Shown: positions 13,091-25,800, counted from the first letter of the stretch. The stretch is 64,000 nucleotides of DNA from Toxonevra muliebris (GCA_963691655.1 OY829326.1:52507776-52571775), one strand, 5' to 3'. Translations and numbers: made by a program. Notes: generated from the sequence alone by a model not told the origin.

Positions 13091-13393
13091 TTTTGATCTC
13101 CCTGTCTCAGTTGTAACATTAAAAATAAAGCTTAATTGCTGTTTCTGATACACAAAAAACCATATTTGTCAGAACGCTTTCACCACAGTACTGTGTTTGA
13201 CAAAAGCTGCCTCTCCTTATTACACCGCGTAATGGCCACACCAAAAGTTTTAAGTTTATATATTGCTAGAACCGGGGAAACAGTATTCGAGACTCAGAAA
13301 TCATTATGAAATAACGAAGCATTAAAAACATAAATCTATAAAATAGTTAGAAAACGTTGAAACTACTGGCATACAAAATCAATTATTAAAGAG

Positions 13394-14040
13394 TTACGAG
13401 GGGATCAACAAAAGTTCGCTAAGTTGGTAGTATTTAATTAAGTTTTAAAAAATCCAGAGTTGAGAAAGGTTTTGTTTTAATGTACTGATATTTCATTTAA
13501 AATTTCAGGAAGGTTGCTACGAATGAAGACGAGAAAAATTAAAACTCCTAATGTAAGAAATTCGATTTCTGATTCTCTACGGATTTAAAATTTTCCACAA
13601 ATGCCAAAATGCATATGGGGTGAAAGCGACATTCCTTGTGACCTTTTCCAACTGACAGACTGAATATTTTTGTGTGGAGGACGACCCTTTTGAAGACTGT
13701 CCGAAATCTTCGACCGTTGATACAGAGGTGGTTCTGGTAAAGACTAAATTTAACGAAATAAAATTACACTTAATGAGATGAGTTTGAATGCCATGAATGT
13801 GCTAGAATTGTTAACTAATAAATCGTCAAGTGAATAAATCTACTCGATGGTTTACACGAATTTCGAAAGACAGTCAAAAGGAGAGAAGTGTTCGTTTTGT
13901 CCAATAGTTTCCTACACCATTTGAAAATGGAGGGTCTATCATCTTTAATATAATCGTAATAGGTGATGAAGTATGGTTCTATAACTCCATTTTCTAGAAT
14001 TTATGTTTTTGATATTACTCTAATACAATTTTTGGCATTC
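13394..14040 (+). pseudogene. Degenerate mariner-family transposase
   Basis: Fragmented plus-strand frames include CVEDDPFEDCPKSSTVDTEV, which corresponds to the mariner linker block (VEDDPRSGRPxTxxTEE). Further on, at about 13950-13980, NIIVIGDEVWFYN corresponds to the catalytic-Asp motif (TGDEKWIxYN). Many frameshifts and stops separate the blocks. The beginning may be TTACGAGGGGATCAACAAAA at 13394. A right terminal repeat was not found. Confidence 0.6.
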
Positions 14041-14145
14041 TTTTACGGTGTTTCGCATTTTGGAACATGACATTTTCTGGGGCTATGGTCATTTTTTTTT
14101 GTAATATTGTTCATCAAAATATACAAACAGGCTTATTGGCATATT

Positions 14146-14554
14146 AGATGTGTTTTATTCGCCAGCTAGTTTAACATGTGCGAATAAAACGACCCAGATG
14201 TTAAGTCTATTCTTCGTTATACTATTATTCACAATGGAACTGCCTAGCAGCTAGAGGTGAAACATTTTAATGGATCCCAGTCATTGCGGTTAATCGTGGG
14301 AACTGTTTTTAGTTTTTACCCTTTATAAGAACATTTAATGATGATTTTAACTTATTTTCACCGGCAGCCATTTCGAATCTTTTCCTTTTTTTATTTTTTT
14401 GCAAACTATCTCGTTTCTTCTTTCATTACTGGCAGTTTACAATAGAATTTGATGTAGCTAAACTACTTGTTAAGTAGTTTTGTTGTTGCTTTCCAATACA
14501 GTTATCGCTGTTAGTTATAAATAACTAGAAGCAAGTGGCGAATAAAACACAGCT
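14146..14554. mobile_element. 0.4 kb MITE with GTGTTTTATTCGCCA ends
   Basis: The left end AGATGTGTTTTATTCGCCAG (14146) is inverted at the right end (TGGCGAATAAAACACAGCT, ending 14554). The internal AACTAG-type similarity extends the arms to about 30 bp. Both flanks carry ATT, which could be a 3 bp target duplication. No coding capacity. A further GCGAATAAAAC motif occurs inside the left arm region. Confidence 0.5.
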
Positions 14555-15706
14555 ATTGTTTCTTCGATGTCGTAGTTGGTTTAGGCACCATTGGGGGAAA
14601 AACACGCTTCTTATCACAGAATCGCCATGACGCTATATAATGTCCATAATCAGGCATCATAGGTATAAACATTCAAGTCGATCTAGTCATGTTCGTCTGC
14701 CCCTCCATCTGTCCGTTTGCCCACTTGGAGCAGATTTTATACAGGTAAAGTTTGGAATAGGGCAAAACACACAGGTTAAGTTTGGGATTAGGTGGAATTG
14801 GGTAGACATGGTAGCTTCCATATAAGTAAAATTTTCAAAAAGTAATATCAAAGGCAATGCAGCTCGCACAAAACACGTCTGAAAATTATTAACATTGATC
14901 AACAACTGCGCCAGCCTCCTATACATGTGAGGTCAATATTAAAGAAAATATTGACAAAAACACAATGAAATTCATACGTTTATTTAGCCTGTTATACATT
15001 ACTTGAAATTTGGTATAATTAGTTAAACTGATTTTTGCAAAAAAAAAACCGTAAAATTCAGATAATAACCGCGCCCACCTACTCTGTTGACAATAACGAG
15101 ACATTTTTATTAGAAGATGTGTAAAGTATTTACAGTTCAGCCGCACCATAAGTTAAGTATAATTACAAATATATTTCCTGATTGGGTATTTTCAATACAA
15201 GTGGAAGGGCTGATTTAAGTTCATTATAATTGAGAATTTTTATATCAATTCTATTGTTTGATGCATATCTTTTCTTTCAGTCATAATAAAACTTTTTTTA
15301 ATTTTTTTCAATGTCTATATGCAAATACATATTGAAAAATATATACAAATTATGTATGTGCCTTCTACGTAAATGAATCTACGCTCAAATACTTATTTAT
15401 CTATACCTCTAATTTTGAATATCACTCCCACTATTATTAATAAATATGTACGTACGAGAAGCAAGCAAGCAAAAACCGATAAGTCCATATTTTTTAGTTT
15501 TGAAATATTCGCACAGTGGAATTTGTCAAACAAGATGACACCTTTACAAGGGGATTAATCCATTTGAAGGTCGTACATTATAAACCCGAAATTTAATTAT
15601 TCCAATATTTTTTTTTAAATTTTTTTTTTGCTTGAATTTTAGATTCACTTCATGATTTTTAAATAAGCCTTAAATATTTTCTCACTTTTTATGACCATAT
15701 AATAAA

Positions 15707-16546
15707 GGGTGATTTTTTAAGCGTTTGGTTTTTAATTCTCAAAAAATACAGAAAAAGTACAAACTTGTAGGGAATTTTTATTTGTGTCGATAAATCAATG
15801 CTTGCAATTTACAAAACTTATTCTATGTAAATGTTGACCATGACTACGTTTAAGTAATCCATGCGAGAAATCCAATTTTGAACCACTTTTTCCTGCATAG
15901 TAGCTGTTGTCTCGGTAATATCATGTGTAATATTGTTTCCCAAGGCTGGAGTTAATGCTGGATTATCGACATAGACGAGTGGCTTCATGTAACGCTACAA
16001 AAAATAGTCTAGAGGCTTCAAATCACACGATCTAGGTGTCCAATTCAATGGTCCGAAACGTGAGATACATTGCTCACCGTACTCATCTCTCAATAGGTCC
16101 ATTGTTTCAAACGTACGAACTGTATTTTATACGCTTTTAGACTAAGATCATTGCGTAAAATTTTACACGTAGTTGAGTAACACAATCCCCATTGCTGCGA
16201 ACGGCAACGGATAGACAAATCACGGTATATATCAACACTGGCGGCTACGGCAGCAATATTATCTTCTATACGCACTTTAAAATCGGTGTGAAATTTTGTC
16301 GAATTGCTTGCTCAGTAAGTCGATTATGATTATGATGACCATGAAATGGTCTAAGTGCGCTAAAAACATTTCTCACAGAGCACGAATTTTTATTATAAAA
16401 ATCAATAATTTGGGGTGTAAGTCTTTCCGTGATGAAATAGCAATGCTAACTGGTCATGTTGCACTTTGTCACATGTGACGAATCACAACGGAACTGCCAA
16501 AAATTCTACGCTGAAAAACCAAACAGCAATGAAAACACCCTTAGTA
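15707..16546 (-). pseudogene. Internally deleted mariner-type transposase with TIRs
   Basis: The ends are inversely related: AAAGGGTGATTTTTTAAGCG with a following TTTGGTTTTTAATT at the left, and the complement of CCAAACAGC...CACCCTTA at the right. The minus strand encodes two transposase blocks. An N-terminal helix-turn-helix region lies at 16090-16275 (RIEDNIAAVAASVDIYRDLS, RRSQQ-like, KILRNDLSLKAYKIQ). A C-terminal region lies at 15800-16080 (GPLNWTPRSCDLKPLDYFL, KVVQNWISRMDYL), which is the region of the third catalytic acidic residue (PLDxFLWG). The central catalytic part is deleted and a stop replaces the W after DYFL. Clearly dead; could still be mobilised in trans if its TIRs match an active relative. 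Confidence 0.75.
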
Positions 16547-16819
16547 AAAATTAACGGGCGAATTGAAAAATTAATAACGAAGGAAAATGTTTTTAATGGA
16601 AATTTAGTTCATAAAAACAAAAGCAAATTGAAAAAATAAGAAAACTTGTACCTAACTACAAAGTAATAAAAACAGATGAAATTTTTTGGATTCATCGATT
16701 TTTGCTTGAATTGGCGATTTTGAAATCATTTTATTTACGAGATTATGTATTAATTTGTCTATAAATCCGATATACTAGATCGGAAGAGGATCCCAAAACT
16801 AGTACCTACGAATTGATAT

Positions 16820-17531
16820 TTAAGGGGGTATTCTACCAGAGATGGTTCGAAATATCGATGTTTTCAAATTGTTGTAAATGAAAAGCTTTTCAATATTTTT
16901 ATTCGAGGTTTTTTGCACGTTTTTCTACAGGTTTTGAACAGTAATTTTCGTTTTTAATGTTAAAAATATCTTTGTTAATAATGGTTCATTCGACGCCTCG
17001 GACTTGAGCCTGCCGAAAATAGTTGCTCCATGGTGGTCATGATATCTCCGGTTTAAATATTCTGAAACAAAAAATGTAACCCATTTTGTAATCGCGAGAC
17101 TTCCTGCTATCGCCTCATCTAGGGAATTTAATCAATTTTAAACAGACGTTTGAAAAAAATGACGATTTTTTGCCCTGTTTTTGTTTATATTTCGCATTAA
17201 AAACATTAGTTAAACAAATGCTTTCGCCATAATTCTAAATAAGGCCATACCTACAAATTTGCTAAGTAGCCCTGTAAAATTTCAAGTCAATTAGACAAGT
17301 GGCTTTTTGTAAGTCGTGTTCACCCTCCCGAAAAAAATGGTTTCGAGAAAAACGAGTTTAAAGATTTACAAACATGGTACTTACAAATGATGTAACTTAC
17401 GGTTAATCAGCGATTCCAGGACCATACATTTCCCTCTCTTCTTTCTCATAAAACTCGTTGTCTACATCAAAACTATTAAATAACAAAAAAAATCTATTTT
17501 TCGGACCATCTCGGATAGAATACCCCCTTAA
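16820..17531. mobile_element. TTAA-bordered MITE-like element 1
   Basis: TTAAGGGGGTATTCTACC at 16820 is inverted at the right border (ATAGAATACCCCCTTAA, ending 17531). The arms agree for about 30 bp, through GAGATGGT and CGA. TTAA at both borders fits a TTAA target duplication, the signature of piggyBac-type transposition. The ends read GGGGG rather than the usual CCY, so the superfamily is an inference. No ORF of note inside. Confidence 0.6.
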
Positions 17532-17760
17532 TTAAAAAAAAAAAAATGGCTACAATAATTTTTGCATGTTTCCTCGTCATTTGCTTGATTTTGTACTCTC
17601 TCTTTCTCTCTCTCTTTTATCAGTAGGCAGCAGAATCAATTGTTAAATGAATCTCTTTTTACATAGATTAATTCAATTTATTAGATACACTTTCAAACAT
17701 GTGTAAATTTTGTTTTTGTTCACCAAAATACGCTGTTCAGCTTGTATTTACACATGTTTA

Positions 17761-18434
17761 TTAAGGTGCCTCAACTCCCATATGAACAAAAAAGTTATTT
17801 CTACCTTATCCCAAAAATTAAGCTTGGCACAATTCTTATGAATATTCCAAAAATATTTCGGCTATAGCGATCAGCTGTTGTGAGCTAACTCGTTTTGAAA
17901 AATCACTTAAAAATCGTTTTTTGAATGGGAAATTTTTTGTTAGGTGAATTTTGTTTTAAAAAAAGTTTACAAATAATAGAAATCCAGGTAAGGTTTGCCA
18001 CAAAATATTTGAAAAAATCTGCTTAATAACTCGGCTTAATGTTTTTTGATAGAAATTTTTTACGCGAATTCTATTGAACAGGTCGAAATTCAAAGTAGAT
18101 GATTTGAAATCGCTTAGAGCAATAATTTTTTTGAGTCGGATGGAAACCAACGATTTTGTAAGCAAAATGATGGAAATTATATCAATTTTGATAAAAATCG
18201 CAGAATGTACCGTCACTAAAATGTTATGATGCAAACGTTATCAGTTAACGTTTAAATACCTTGTTTTTCACCAAAAATAACTCAACGAACAGTTTTCCCA
18301 TGCATGAAAGGATTTTTAGAGGGTTTCCAAAACAATCCACCTCCCAACAGCTAATCGCTAGAGTAAAAATTTTGTAGGAATCTTAGTTTTTAAGAGAGGC
18401 TAAAACCAATTTTTTAATTCGTGAGGCACCTTAA
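17761..18434. mobile_element. TTAA-bordered MITE-like element 2
   Basis: The left border TTAAGGTGCCTCA (17761) is inverted at the right (TGAGGCACCTTAA, ending 18434). A second, subterminal inverted block follows about 110 bp in: CTATAGCGATCAGCTGTTG at the left against the complement of CAACAGCTAATCGCTAGAG at the right. TTAA borders are shared with the element 230 bp upstream, but the terminal repeats differ, so these are two families using the same target. Confidence 0.6.
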
Positions 18435-18529
18435 TGTTTATGCCACGCGTTTGAGTTGAGCAGCGACGAATACGATCACCACAAGCACGAGTATCACCTA
18501 ATAATTCCGTCTGCTGTAACGTGGAATAA

Positions 18530-19452
18530 CACTGTGCAACAAATTCCAAATCATGGAATCCGGACAGGGATCCGTTTGCATAGGTTGAAAGTATGCATAT
18601 ACAGTAACAAAACCCCTAGAGGGTTTTATAAAGTTAGCTCGAGTTTTGATTTCATGCGGGCTTAAAGTTTGCCCATTTCTAACATATTAATTACAATAAA
18701 CCATTACAGAACTTGTTAAGTTTGCAACTGAGAGTGTTTGTGTGTTAAGCAAATTATAATATAATTTTCCGTAGAACATTTTTTAAGAATGTGTTAACCC
18801 ATTATCTCCCTTCTTTATGGGTATTTTCTGCTCTTTTTGGAAAAAGTCACTTTTTGATCCATTAAAAGAGTTGATAGAGGGTTAATAATTTCAAAAAATA
18901 TGTTGCCCTTAAAATTTTACTATAGACCACTGAACAACAAAAATCTGTAAACTTGATTTTAGAAAATATAATCACTGAACTAAAAACGTTTAAAATTTTC
19001 ACCTCAAATTTTTAGTTTAGTGATTATTTTTTCTATAATTAAGTTTACATATTTTTGTTGTTCGGTGACCTATAGTAGAATTTTATGGGCAACGTATTTA
19101 TAGAACTTATTAACCCTCTATCAACCCTCTTGATGGGTCAGAGAAATGACTTTTTCCAAAAAGAGCACAAAACACCCATAAGGAAGGGACATAATGGGTT
19201 AACATATTGCAAAAAAAATGTTCTACGGAAAATTTTACTATAATTTTCTGAGCTCACAAACACTTTCAGATTCAAACGTAACCAGTTCTGTTATGGTTTA
19301 TTATAATTAATAAACTTTAGGGCCGCATAAAACCAAAACTCGAGCTAACTTTACAAAATCCTCTAGGGATTTTGTTACTGTATATACATATTTTTAACCT
19401 ATGCAAATGGATATCTGTCCGGATTCCATGACTTTGAATTTGTTGCATAGTG
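18530..19452. repeat. 923 bp foldback element
   Basis: Two arms of about 450 bp are reverse complements with few mismatches and almost no spacer (centre about 18990). Ends are CACTGTGCAACAAATTCC and its complement (GAATTTGTTGCATAGTG). Matching pairs include ACCCATTATCTCCCTTC with GAAGGGACATAATGGGT, and CAGTAACAAAACCCCTAGAG with CTCTAGGGATTTTGTTACTG. Fragments or relatives occur at 21285-21607 and 62155-62592. No protein is encoded. Similarity may extend about 45 bp outwards (CACCACAAGCA on both sides). Confidence 0.85.
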
Positions 19453-19503
19453 TAATCGAAGCAATATTTTAGCGGTAACATTTGTATGCTTGTGGTGAAC
19501 TAA

Positions 19504-19692
19504 TTATAGACGATTTACTTGCTGTATGTTGTTATCACCAGTAGCACTGCCATTTCTACCTTCACCATATTCCACGCGAAAAAATTCTTTCTTCGTTTGT
19601 TGTTTGTTCAGATTTTCAGTTGCGTTGTTGTCTTCACTGCGTGCGGTTGGAATTTGATTAGATTTGAAAAAAAAAGTTCGTTTGGAATTCAT
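19504..19692 (-). CDS. Possible small ORF divergent from AGXT2
   Basis: A 62-codon minus-strand ORF (MNSKRTFFFKSN...DNNIQQVNRL) starts 172 bp from the AGXT2 start on the other strand. It is hydrophilic, has higher GC and more fly-like codon use (CAA/AAC runs) than its surroundings. I do not recognise it. It could be a small protein, a lost first exon or chance, so I give it low confidence. The foldback ends 52 bp downstream of its stop. Confidence 0.2.
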   Translation of the reverse strand: MNSKRTFFFKSNQIPTARSEDNNATENLNKQQTKKEFFRVEYGEGRNGSATGDNNIQQVNRL

Positions 19693-19863
19693 TATTGATA
19701 AAAATTGTGTGTGGTGTGTGTGTATTTGAAAATCAAAAACGAATTTATTTAATTAATTAAAAATTAATTTAATTAAAAATATAAAAAAAAATACTATATT
19801 AGTTTATAAGAGTGAAAAAAAGCAACGCAAATTTCAGAATATCAACAATTCCCTCAATTCAAG

Positions 19864-22800
19864 ATGATGTCAAAACATTTACTTGGTATGTTCTAAAACT
19901 TTAAGTAAATATAGTAAAAATAGTAAAATGTTGATTAAACATCGATAAAATATTATAAAAATAGCAACAGTAATGATTTCCAAGTTATGTAGCAGCATTT
20001 GGGAAATTAAAGCTTCGAAAGCGAAATAGCGACCAATCAGAAGCTAATCTTTGCTATAGTGATACATTAATTAAGCTAAGGATTGCCGAATCTAGAGCAT
20101 AATTATAGAGAAAAAAGAGTCTTACGAAGAATATTAATCACAAATCTGATAACTTCAGATTTTTTATTGATTTAATATATAATGATTTGCGTTTTTTAAC
20201 CCGAAGTACAGTATGGCGCTTCTGGATCATAACAAACTTTTTTGCCAATTATGCTTATATATTTGTAAATTCCACTTATTATTTCTTAAATATTATTATA
20301 CTATTTGAGGATTTATAATATTTAAGAAATATTTAAATATAGCAATTTAAAAAGCACAACGCAAAATCTTAATTATCTGCGTCAAATCAGCACACATCAG
20401 TTGAATTTAATTAAAAAACTATATATAAAAAAACGTCTGCTAAATATACTTAAAAACGTGACATCAATTCTTATCAGAGTTCGCGTGGAGCACTCGTAAA
20501 TATTAATGATGATGATAACCCAATTCACAGGTGGGATTTTTATAGTGTTATCAGTATCTCTAGTGTGGTATAATATGAAATAATATGAAGGCGATAGCGT
20601 ACATAATTCAAAGGCAGCAAATGAACTTGACATCTTGTTATCTTCAAAACGAGATAAATATTTTAGAAAAATAAAGAGCATAATAAAGTGAAAATAATTA
20701 TAAAAGGAAATGTAAGTACAGTAGTGAGCAAAAATATTCAAAACCTTGAATGAATTAGAAATTTCAGTTCTTAAAATTCTTTTTATATTTTCCACTATCA
20801 AAATGTTATATCAATGTGTTAGAATTATGTTATCTACTTTATCTGAAATACAAAAATTCATTTTTTTAAAACGATACTTTTGCATAAACCTATACGAACT
20901 GCGTGTAAATTTTTGCCTGCATTCAAATTAAAGTTTCATACCATAGTCGACAAATGAAAGTGAAAAGTTGTTCATGCTAATTTTTAAGTTTTTATTTTAA
21001 TTTTTTTTTTAAACATTTTCAGCGATTGTGAGGCACAAAGTTACATGGAAATCAAAACACTATGTACTATATTTGCATATATTTACGATCCTTTGTTGAA
21101 TACATTTTCAACACTAAAAATATGCAAAATATTTGCATATTATAAATAAATACTTTAGAATGTAGATCAATAATTTAAGGTGGTTTATTTTTTTTACTAT
21201 AAATTTATATAGCCACTAGGCACATATACTTATTCCAGGAAAATTTGGTAAGGCATACAAATTCAGAGTCATGCCACCCGAACCCGGATCGTATTGGGTC
21301 AAAAAAATTATTTCTTTCGAAAAAGACAAAAACGATTGCTAATGGAGGGAGCTAGTTGGTTAATAAATTCAAGGCAAATGTTTTACGAAAAATTCTATTA
21401 TAAGTTACCAAACAAAATAACAATCTCATATGCAAACTTAACAAATTGTCTTATGGTTTATTATACTTAATTTGTGAGGAATGGACAAATTATAAGCGCG
21501 CATAAAACGAAAATTCAAGCCAGGTTTACAAAACCCTCTCGGAATTTTTTTACTCTATCCCAGTACGGATTCTATTATTTTGAATTTATTGCACAGTGTA
21601 ATCAGTTTATGTGAAAGTTTGTCTTAGGTTAGGTTAGAGTGGCAGTCTTAGCATACTCGGCCAGGACAGCACATACTTAGACCTAGATCTAATGCTCTAC
21701 CTTCTAGACTATCGAGGTCGCTTTGCCTTAGCAAGATATTTACTTTTAGTTTAACAATATTTTGGGTTGTTTCAAACCGAAGTCAAAGATTTCATTTTTC
21801 AAGGTAATAATACGGCTCTCCATACGGTGGTAACCGTTATCACGAACTAAACTTAAGAACAAAAATTTTGTATGGCTTCTTTGCTAGATTGAAGTAATGA
21901 TCACCGTGGCATAGTGTGTTGGCAATGGCAAACTTTCAAGAATAAAAATTACCTTTGAAAAGCTTTTCTTTTCGGCGTTCGAGTTAGTCGTAAAACTGTA
22001 TGTACATTCCATTCGGGCTGTGAATGTGTCTCGGCGTTGTATCATAATGGCCTCAAGGTTGTCTGTTGAATTCTCTCTGGGTAGGTGAAGCGTGTTTTTT
22101 ATTATTGAGATATTTGATTCGGATGGAGTCTAGAGCGGTGTATCTAACCTAGATCTATTCAATTAAAAATGAACCTCTACACTAAAGGCAGGTAGGTGGG
22201 ATGCCACCGCAGTATATGTTGATAAGCGACTATAGAGTGACCCAATCTGTTCCTGATCTGAATTTTATACTTTTCTATATCGGGTGGGTAAACTGGAGTA
22301 TGCTATGTTAAAAATAGAAAACTAATTTCTCAGTTTTCTCCATTCCCATATATGTATTTTATTATTCAATTATTCACCATTTGAACTGCTCTTTAACAAA
22401 TATCACTCGGATATTTTACAATTTTTCCAACTAATTCTGCAAAAGAAGTCAATCAGTTTAGGTACCCCATGTTATGGTAAGATTTTTCGACTTTAGTAGC
22501 ATCACAAGTTGTGTGTTCAGCTAATTTTGAATGCTTTTTCCTAAATTCACATAGGTTCGATAACCTCGGTACTTCTACCTCGCTGTAATATCTTCAAAGG
22601 TTGTCAATTATACATACCGGTATGAGCTTGGATACCCTTCGGGTTTTTTTTGGCTTTGGCTGGAACAGGAAGCAAAACTCAGAGCGAATAATGAAATATT
22701 TTTTTATTTTTTATTTTTATTTTTGGCAAAACTAAAAGAGATAGGAAATTTCAAAAATCTTCTCCATTTTTTATTCCCCTTTTGTTCTTTAGAGGGAAAA

Positions 22801-25800
22801 TTCCCTTTCGCTTTTTTCACCTTTAGCTGTGGTGGCCACCGCGACCGGTTCTTCCAAATTATTTGTTAAAATGTTTGCAATAAATACTAAAACCGAAAAT
22901 TGAAACTGAAACGAAAGTTTTGCTTTCATATTCGTTACAACCCTATTAAGTATGTTTGTCTGTATTACAACTATGATTCCTGACCGACTCAATGAAAACG
23001 AAAAAAAATTGCAGCGCCATTTTCAATTAAGTTTTTTAAATTAGTTTTTTTTTCATATGCTGAATGCAGTAAGTAATTTTATGGCGTTCATTTGTTAATA
23101 TCACGTGACGTTTTTTTTTTTTTTTTTTGAGCTTTGTATGCAAATGAATAGGCATGAGCTTCGAGTTTTTTTGACTTGGTATAAAAAAAAACACAACAGT
23201 TATGAATAAAACATTGATTTGATTAGCGTAGAAGTAGATAGCGCGTTGGTTGTTTTAAACATTATGATAATGAAAGGGAAAATCGGAAAAGAAATGTGAA
23301 CTATTTCATAGTTTTTGTCAGGCATGTGCCTGAAATTCGAGTGGGTTTTTACCTAAATAAGTCACACAACTCTACGGTGAATATTAGTCCTTTTTTTTAG
23401 AAGGTAGTTCCCCTTTTTCAAAGCTGTCCTCTAAATTTAGTTATTTATCAATAAAACCCAAAATTGTAATTTTTGTTTCCCCCTACACTGTCGGAAAGTA
23501 CTAAAAAAAATTGGGGTTCCAAGTAAGGCTGCCAACTTTCTCAACCAACACACCTGTAGATTTTGCTCCCAGACCAGTATATTAATATAAATTAATTTGT
23601 CAAAAAATCCAAATCGGTAATTACATATCAAAGTTAGATTTTTTTTTAAATTTCAAGATCGAATCAAAAACTTTCCTAAACGGTTTAAAAGGTAAATAAT
23701 TGTAGTTAAGTCGAAACAAGTAGAACATTCTACAAAATTTGGTTTCTGGTTACAATAAAAAATTTACTAAGATTGGCATTTTGAAAATTTTAGGTTTCAA
23801 TTTCTCAAAATTTTAATTATTTTAAGGATCAAAAACTGACTTAGTATGGGCCAAAAAGGTTCGAGCTAAACCCATAAAAAAATTGGCTCGATTTTGGATT
23901 TTTTTTGGAGTAAAATTTCTCGAAATCCTGACGTGCTTGATTTCAATTATTTTAAAACAGTTCACTTTCGCAGGCCTGTGAAATTAATAATTTTAAATTC
24001 CTTTTAACCTTAGTAGCACAAAAAAATTTAAAAGGTTTTGTTGGCCGCTCCAAGAATGAGAAACAGGTGCAGAAATACAATTGCCAAATGAAAGTAAGTA
24101 TATAAATACAAATAAAAGTGATCACAATCGAGTTGCCACCTATGCAGTGTATTTGATTTGGGGTTAAACTCGCACAATTTACGTTTAAGCTCGTAGCCCC
24201 CAAAAATAACTACTGAAGTAAGGGTAGTAGAGTTAGCAGCCCTAGTTCTAAGGTAGAATACGGCCTTAAAATTGTCCTTTTTTTTCGGAAAAAATGGTCA
24301 CCATACATATTACTGAATTGGATTCTGAGGTCTTAAAAGTATAAGCTTTATTTTTTGGGCTTTGGGTTTAATTTGTATTGATTAGTTGCAGCATATAATA
24401 CTAATAGATGATTCCAAAAGTAATATATTTTTGGGACAAATATAAATTGATTTCACTGAGGTTTTACTACGACATTTATATACCCGATTCATCAAAACTT
24501 GGAATTTATCCTACAATAAACAAATTCCTTAATTAAATCTAATATTTATTTTAAATAATAAGGTATTGTAATGCCTTGTAAAACAGTTCTTTGAAATTTT
24601 TACATTATTTTGATTGCATTTAGACATTGGTCACACTCACTCTGAACTAAATTGTAAACTTTGACTAATTATATAAATTTGTACCTAGCAAACCAATCTA
24701 CTCAATTTTTCTACCCTTAGTCCATTCATTTGGTTTATAAATATTTTCCAACATTAATTTCAGGACAAACTGCACGCCTGGCACGCCATGGGTCTCAGCA
24801 ACGTTTGTCTTCCACTTTGCACTCGAAAGCCTCACCGGCTGTAATGCCAGTAATGCAAAATGAAATGCCCGATTGTGAATATCAACCATCGCAATATTCA
24901 GGACCCAGTTATGAAAATATTATTGAGCTGCGTAAAAAGCACATAACCCCAAATGTGGTGGCATACTACAAGAAGCCATTACTCATACACAGTGGACGCA
25001 TGCAATGGTTGTTCGATCATGAGGGACGTCGTTATTTGGATATGTTTGGCGGCATTGTTACGGTATCAGTGGGACACTGTCATCCGTAAGTGAAATATAA
25101 ACAATAAAAACATAAAATTCATTTATCCAATACCAACAAATTAAATACTTACATACATATATGATATTATATTTTTCCAGCAAAGTCAATAAAGCACTGG
25201 AGGATCAAATCAAGACACTCTGGCATACCACCAATATTTACATGCATCCAAAAATACACGAATATGCACAACGTTTAACTGACAAATTTCCGGGCGACCT
25301 GAAAACGGTTTGTTTTGTTAACTCCGGTTCGGAAGCTAATGATCTGGCGATGCTTATGTCACGTTTACACACCGGCAATCAAGATATTATTACACTGCGT
25401 AATGCCTATCATGGCATGTCTCCATTCACAATGGGCCTGACTGCACAATCCACTTGGCGTTTCCCCTTGCCTGGCGTGAACAATGGCATACATCATGTAA
25501 TGAATCCTGATCCATATCAGGGTATTTGGGGTGGTTCGGCTTGCCGAGATTCACCAATTCAAGTGGATCGTAATTGTGATTGCGATCCAGATGCAGGATG
25601 CAAGGCTGCAGATCATTACTATAATGAATTAGAGCAGACATTCAAGTTTTCGCTGCCACGCGGCAAGGTAGCAGCAATGTTTGCCGAGTCCATACAAGGG
25701 GTCGGTGGTACAGTACAATTCCCAAAGGGTTACATTAAGAAGGCAGCTGAATTGGTGCGAGCAAATGGTGGTTTATTTGTTTCGGATGAAGTGCAAACTG

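Larger units (their letters stand above)
12114..19863. other. Intergenic TE cluster between TMEM64 and AGXT2
   Basis: No cellular gene is visible. The stretch contains in order: a tRNA-related SINE fragment (13016-13090), a mariner relic (13394-14040), a TIR element (14146-14554), a deleted mariner (15707-16546), two TTAA-bordered elements (16820-17531 and 17761-18434) and a large foldback (18530-19452). A stretch near 14680-14720 carries the TCTGCCCCTCCATCTGTC type of low-complexity motif found in many fly repeats. Between elements the DNA is plain AT-rich sequence. Confidence 0.6.
19886..24763 (+). other. AGXT2 intron 1
   Basis: This 4.9 kb stretch runs between the inferred first exon and exon 2. 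It holds a half-copy of the foldback family (21285-21607), a shortened SINE on the minus strand (21622-21724), low-complexity T and A runs (for example at 23110) and a promoter-like GGTCACACT at 24629. No other coding exon is visible; the 134-codon and other ORFs have no recognisable content. Confidence 0.6.

Noticed and set aside
20397..20801. 134-codon minus-strand ORF
   Set aside because: Composition is Ile/Tyr/Phe/Asn-rich as expected from AT-rich random sequence, and it lies in the AGXT2 intron with no conserved motif.
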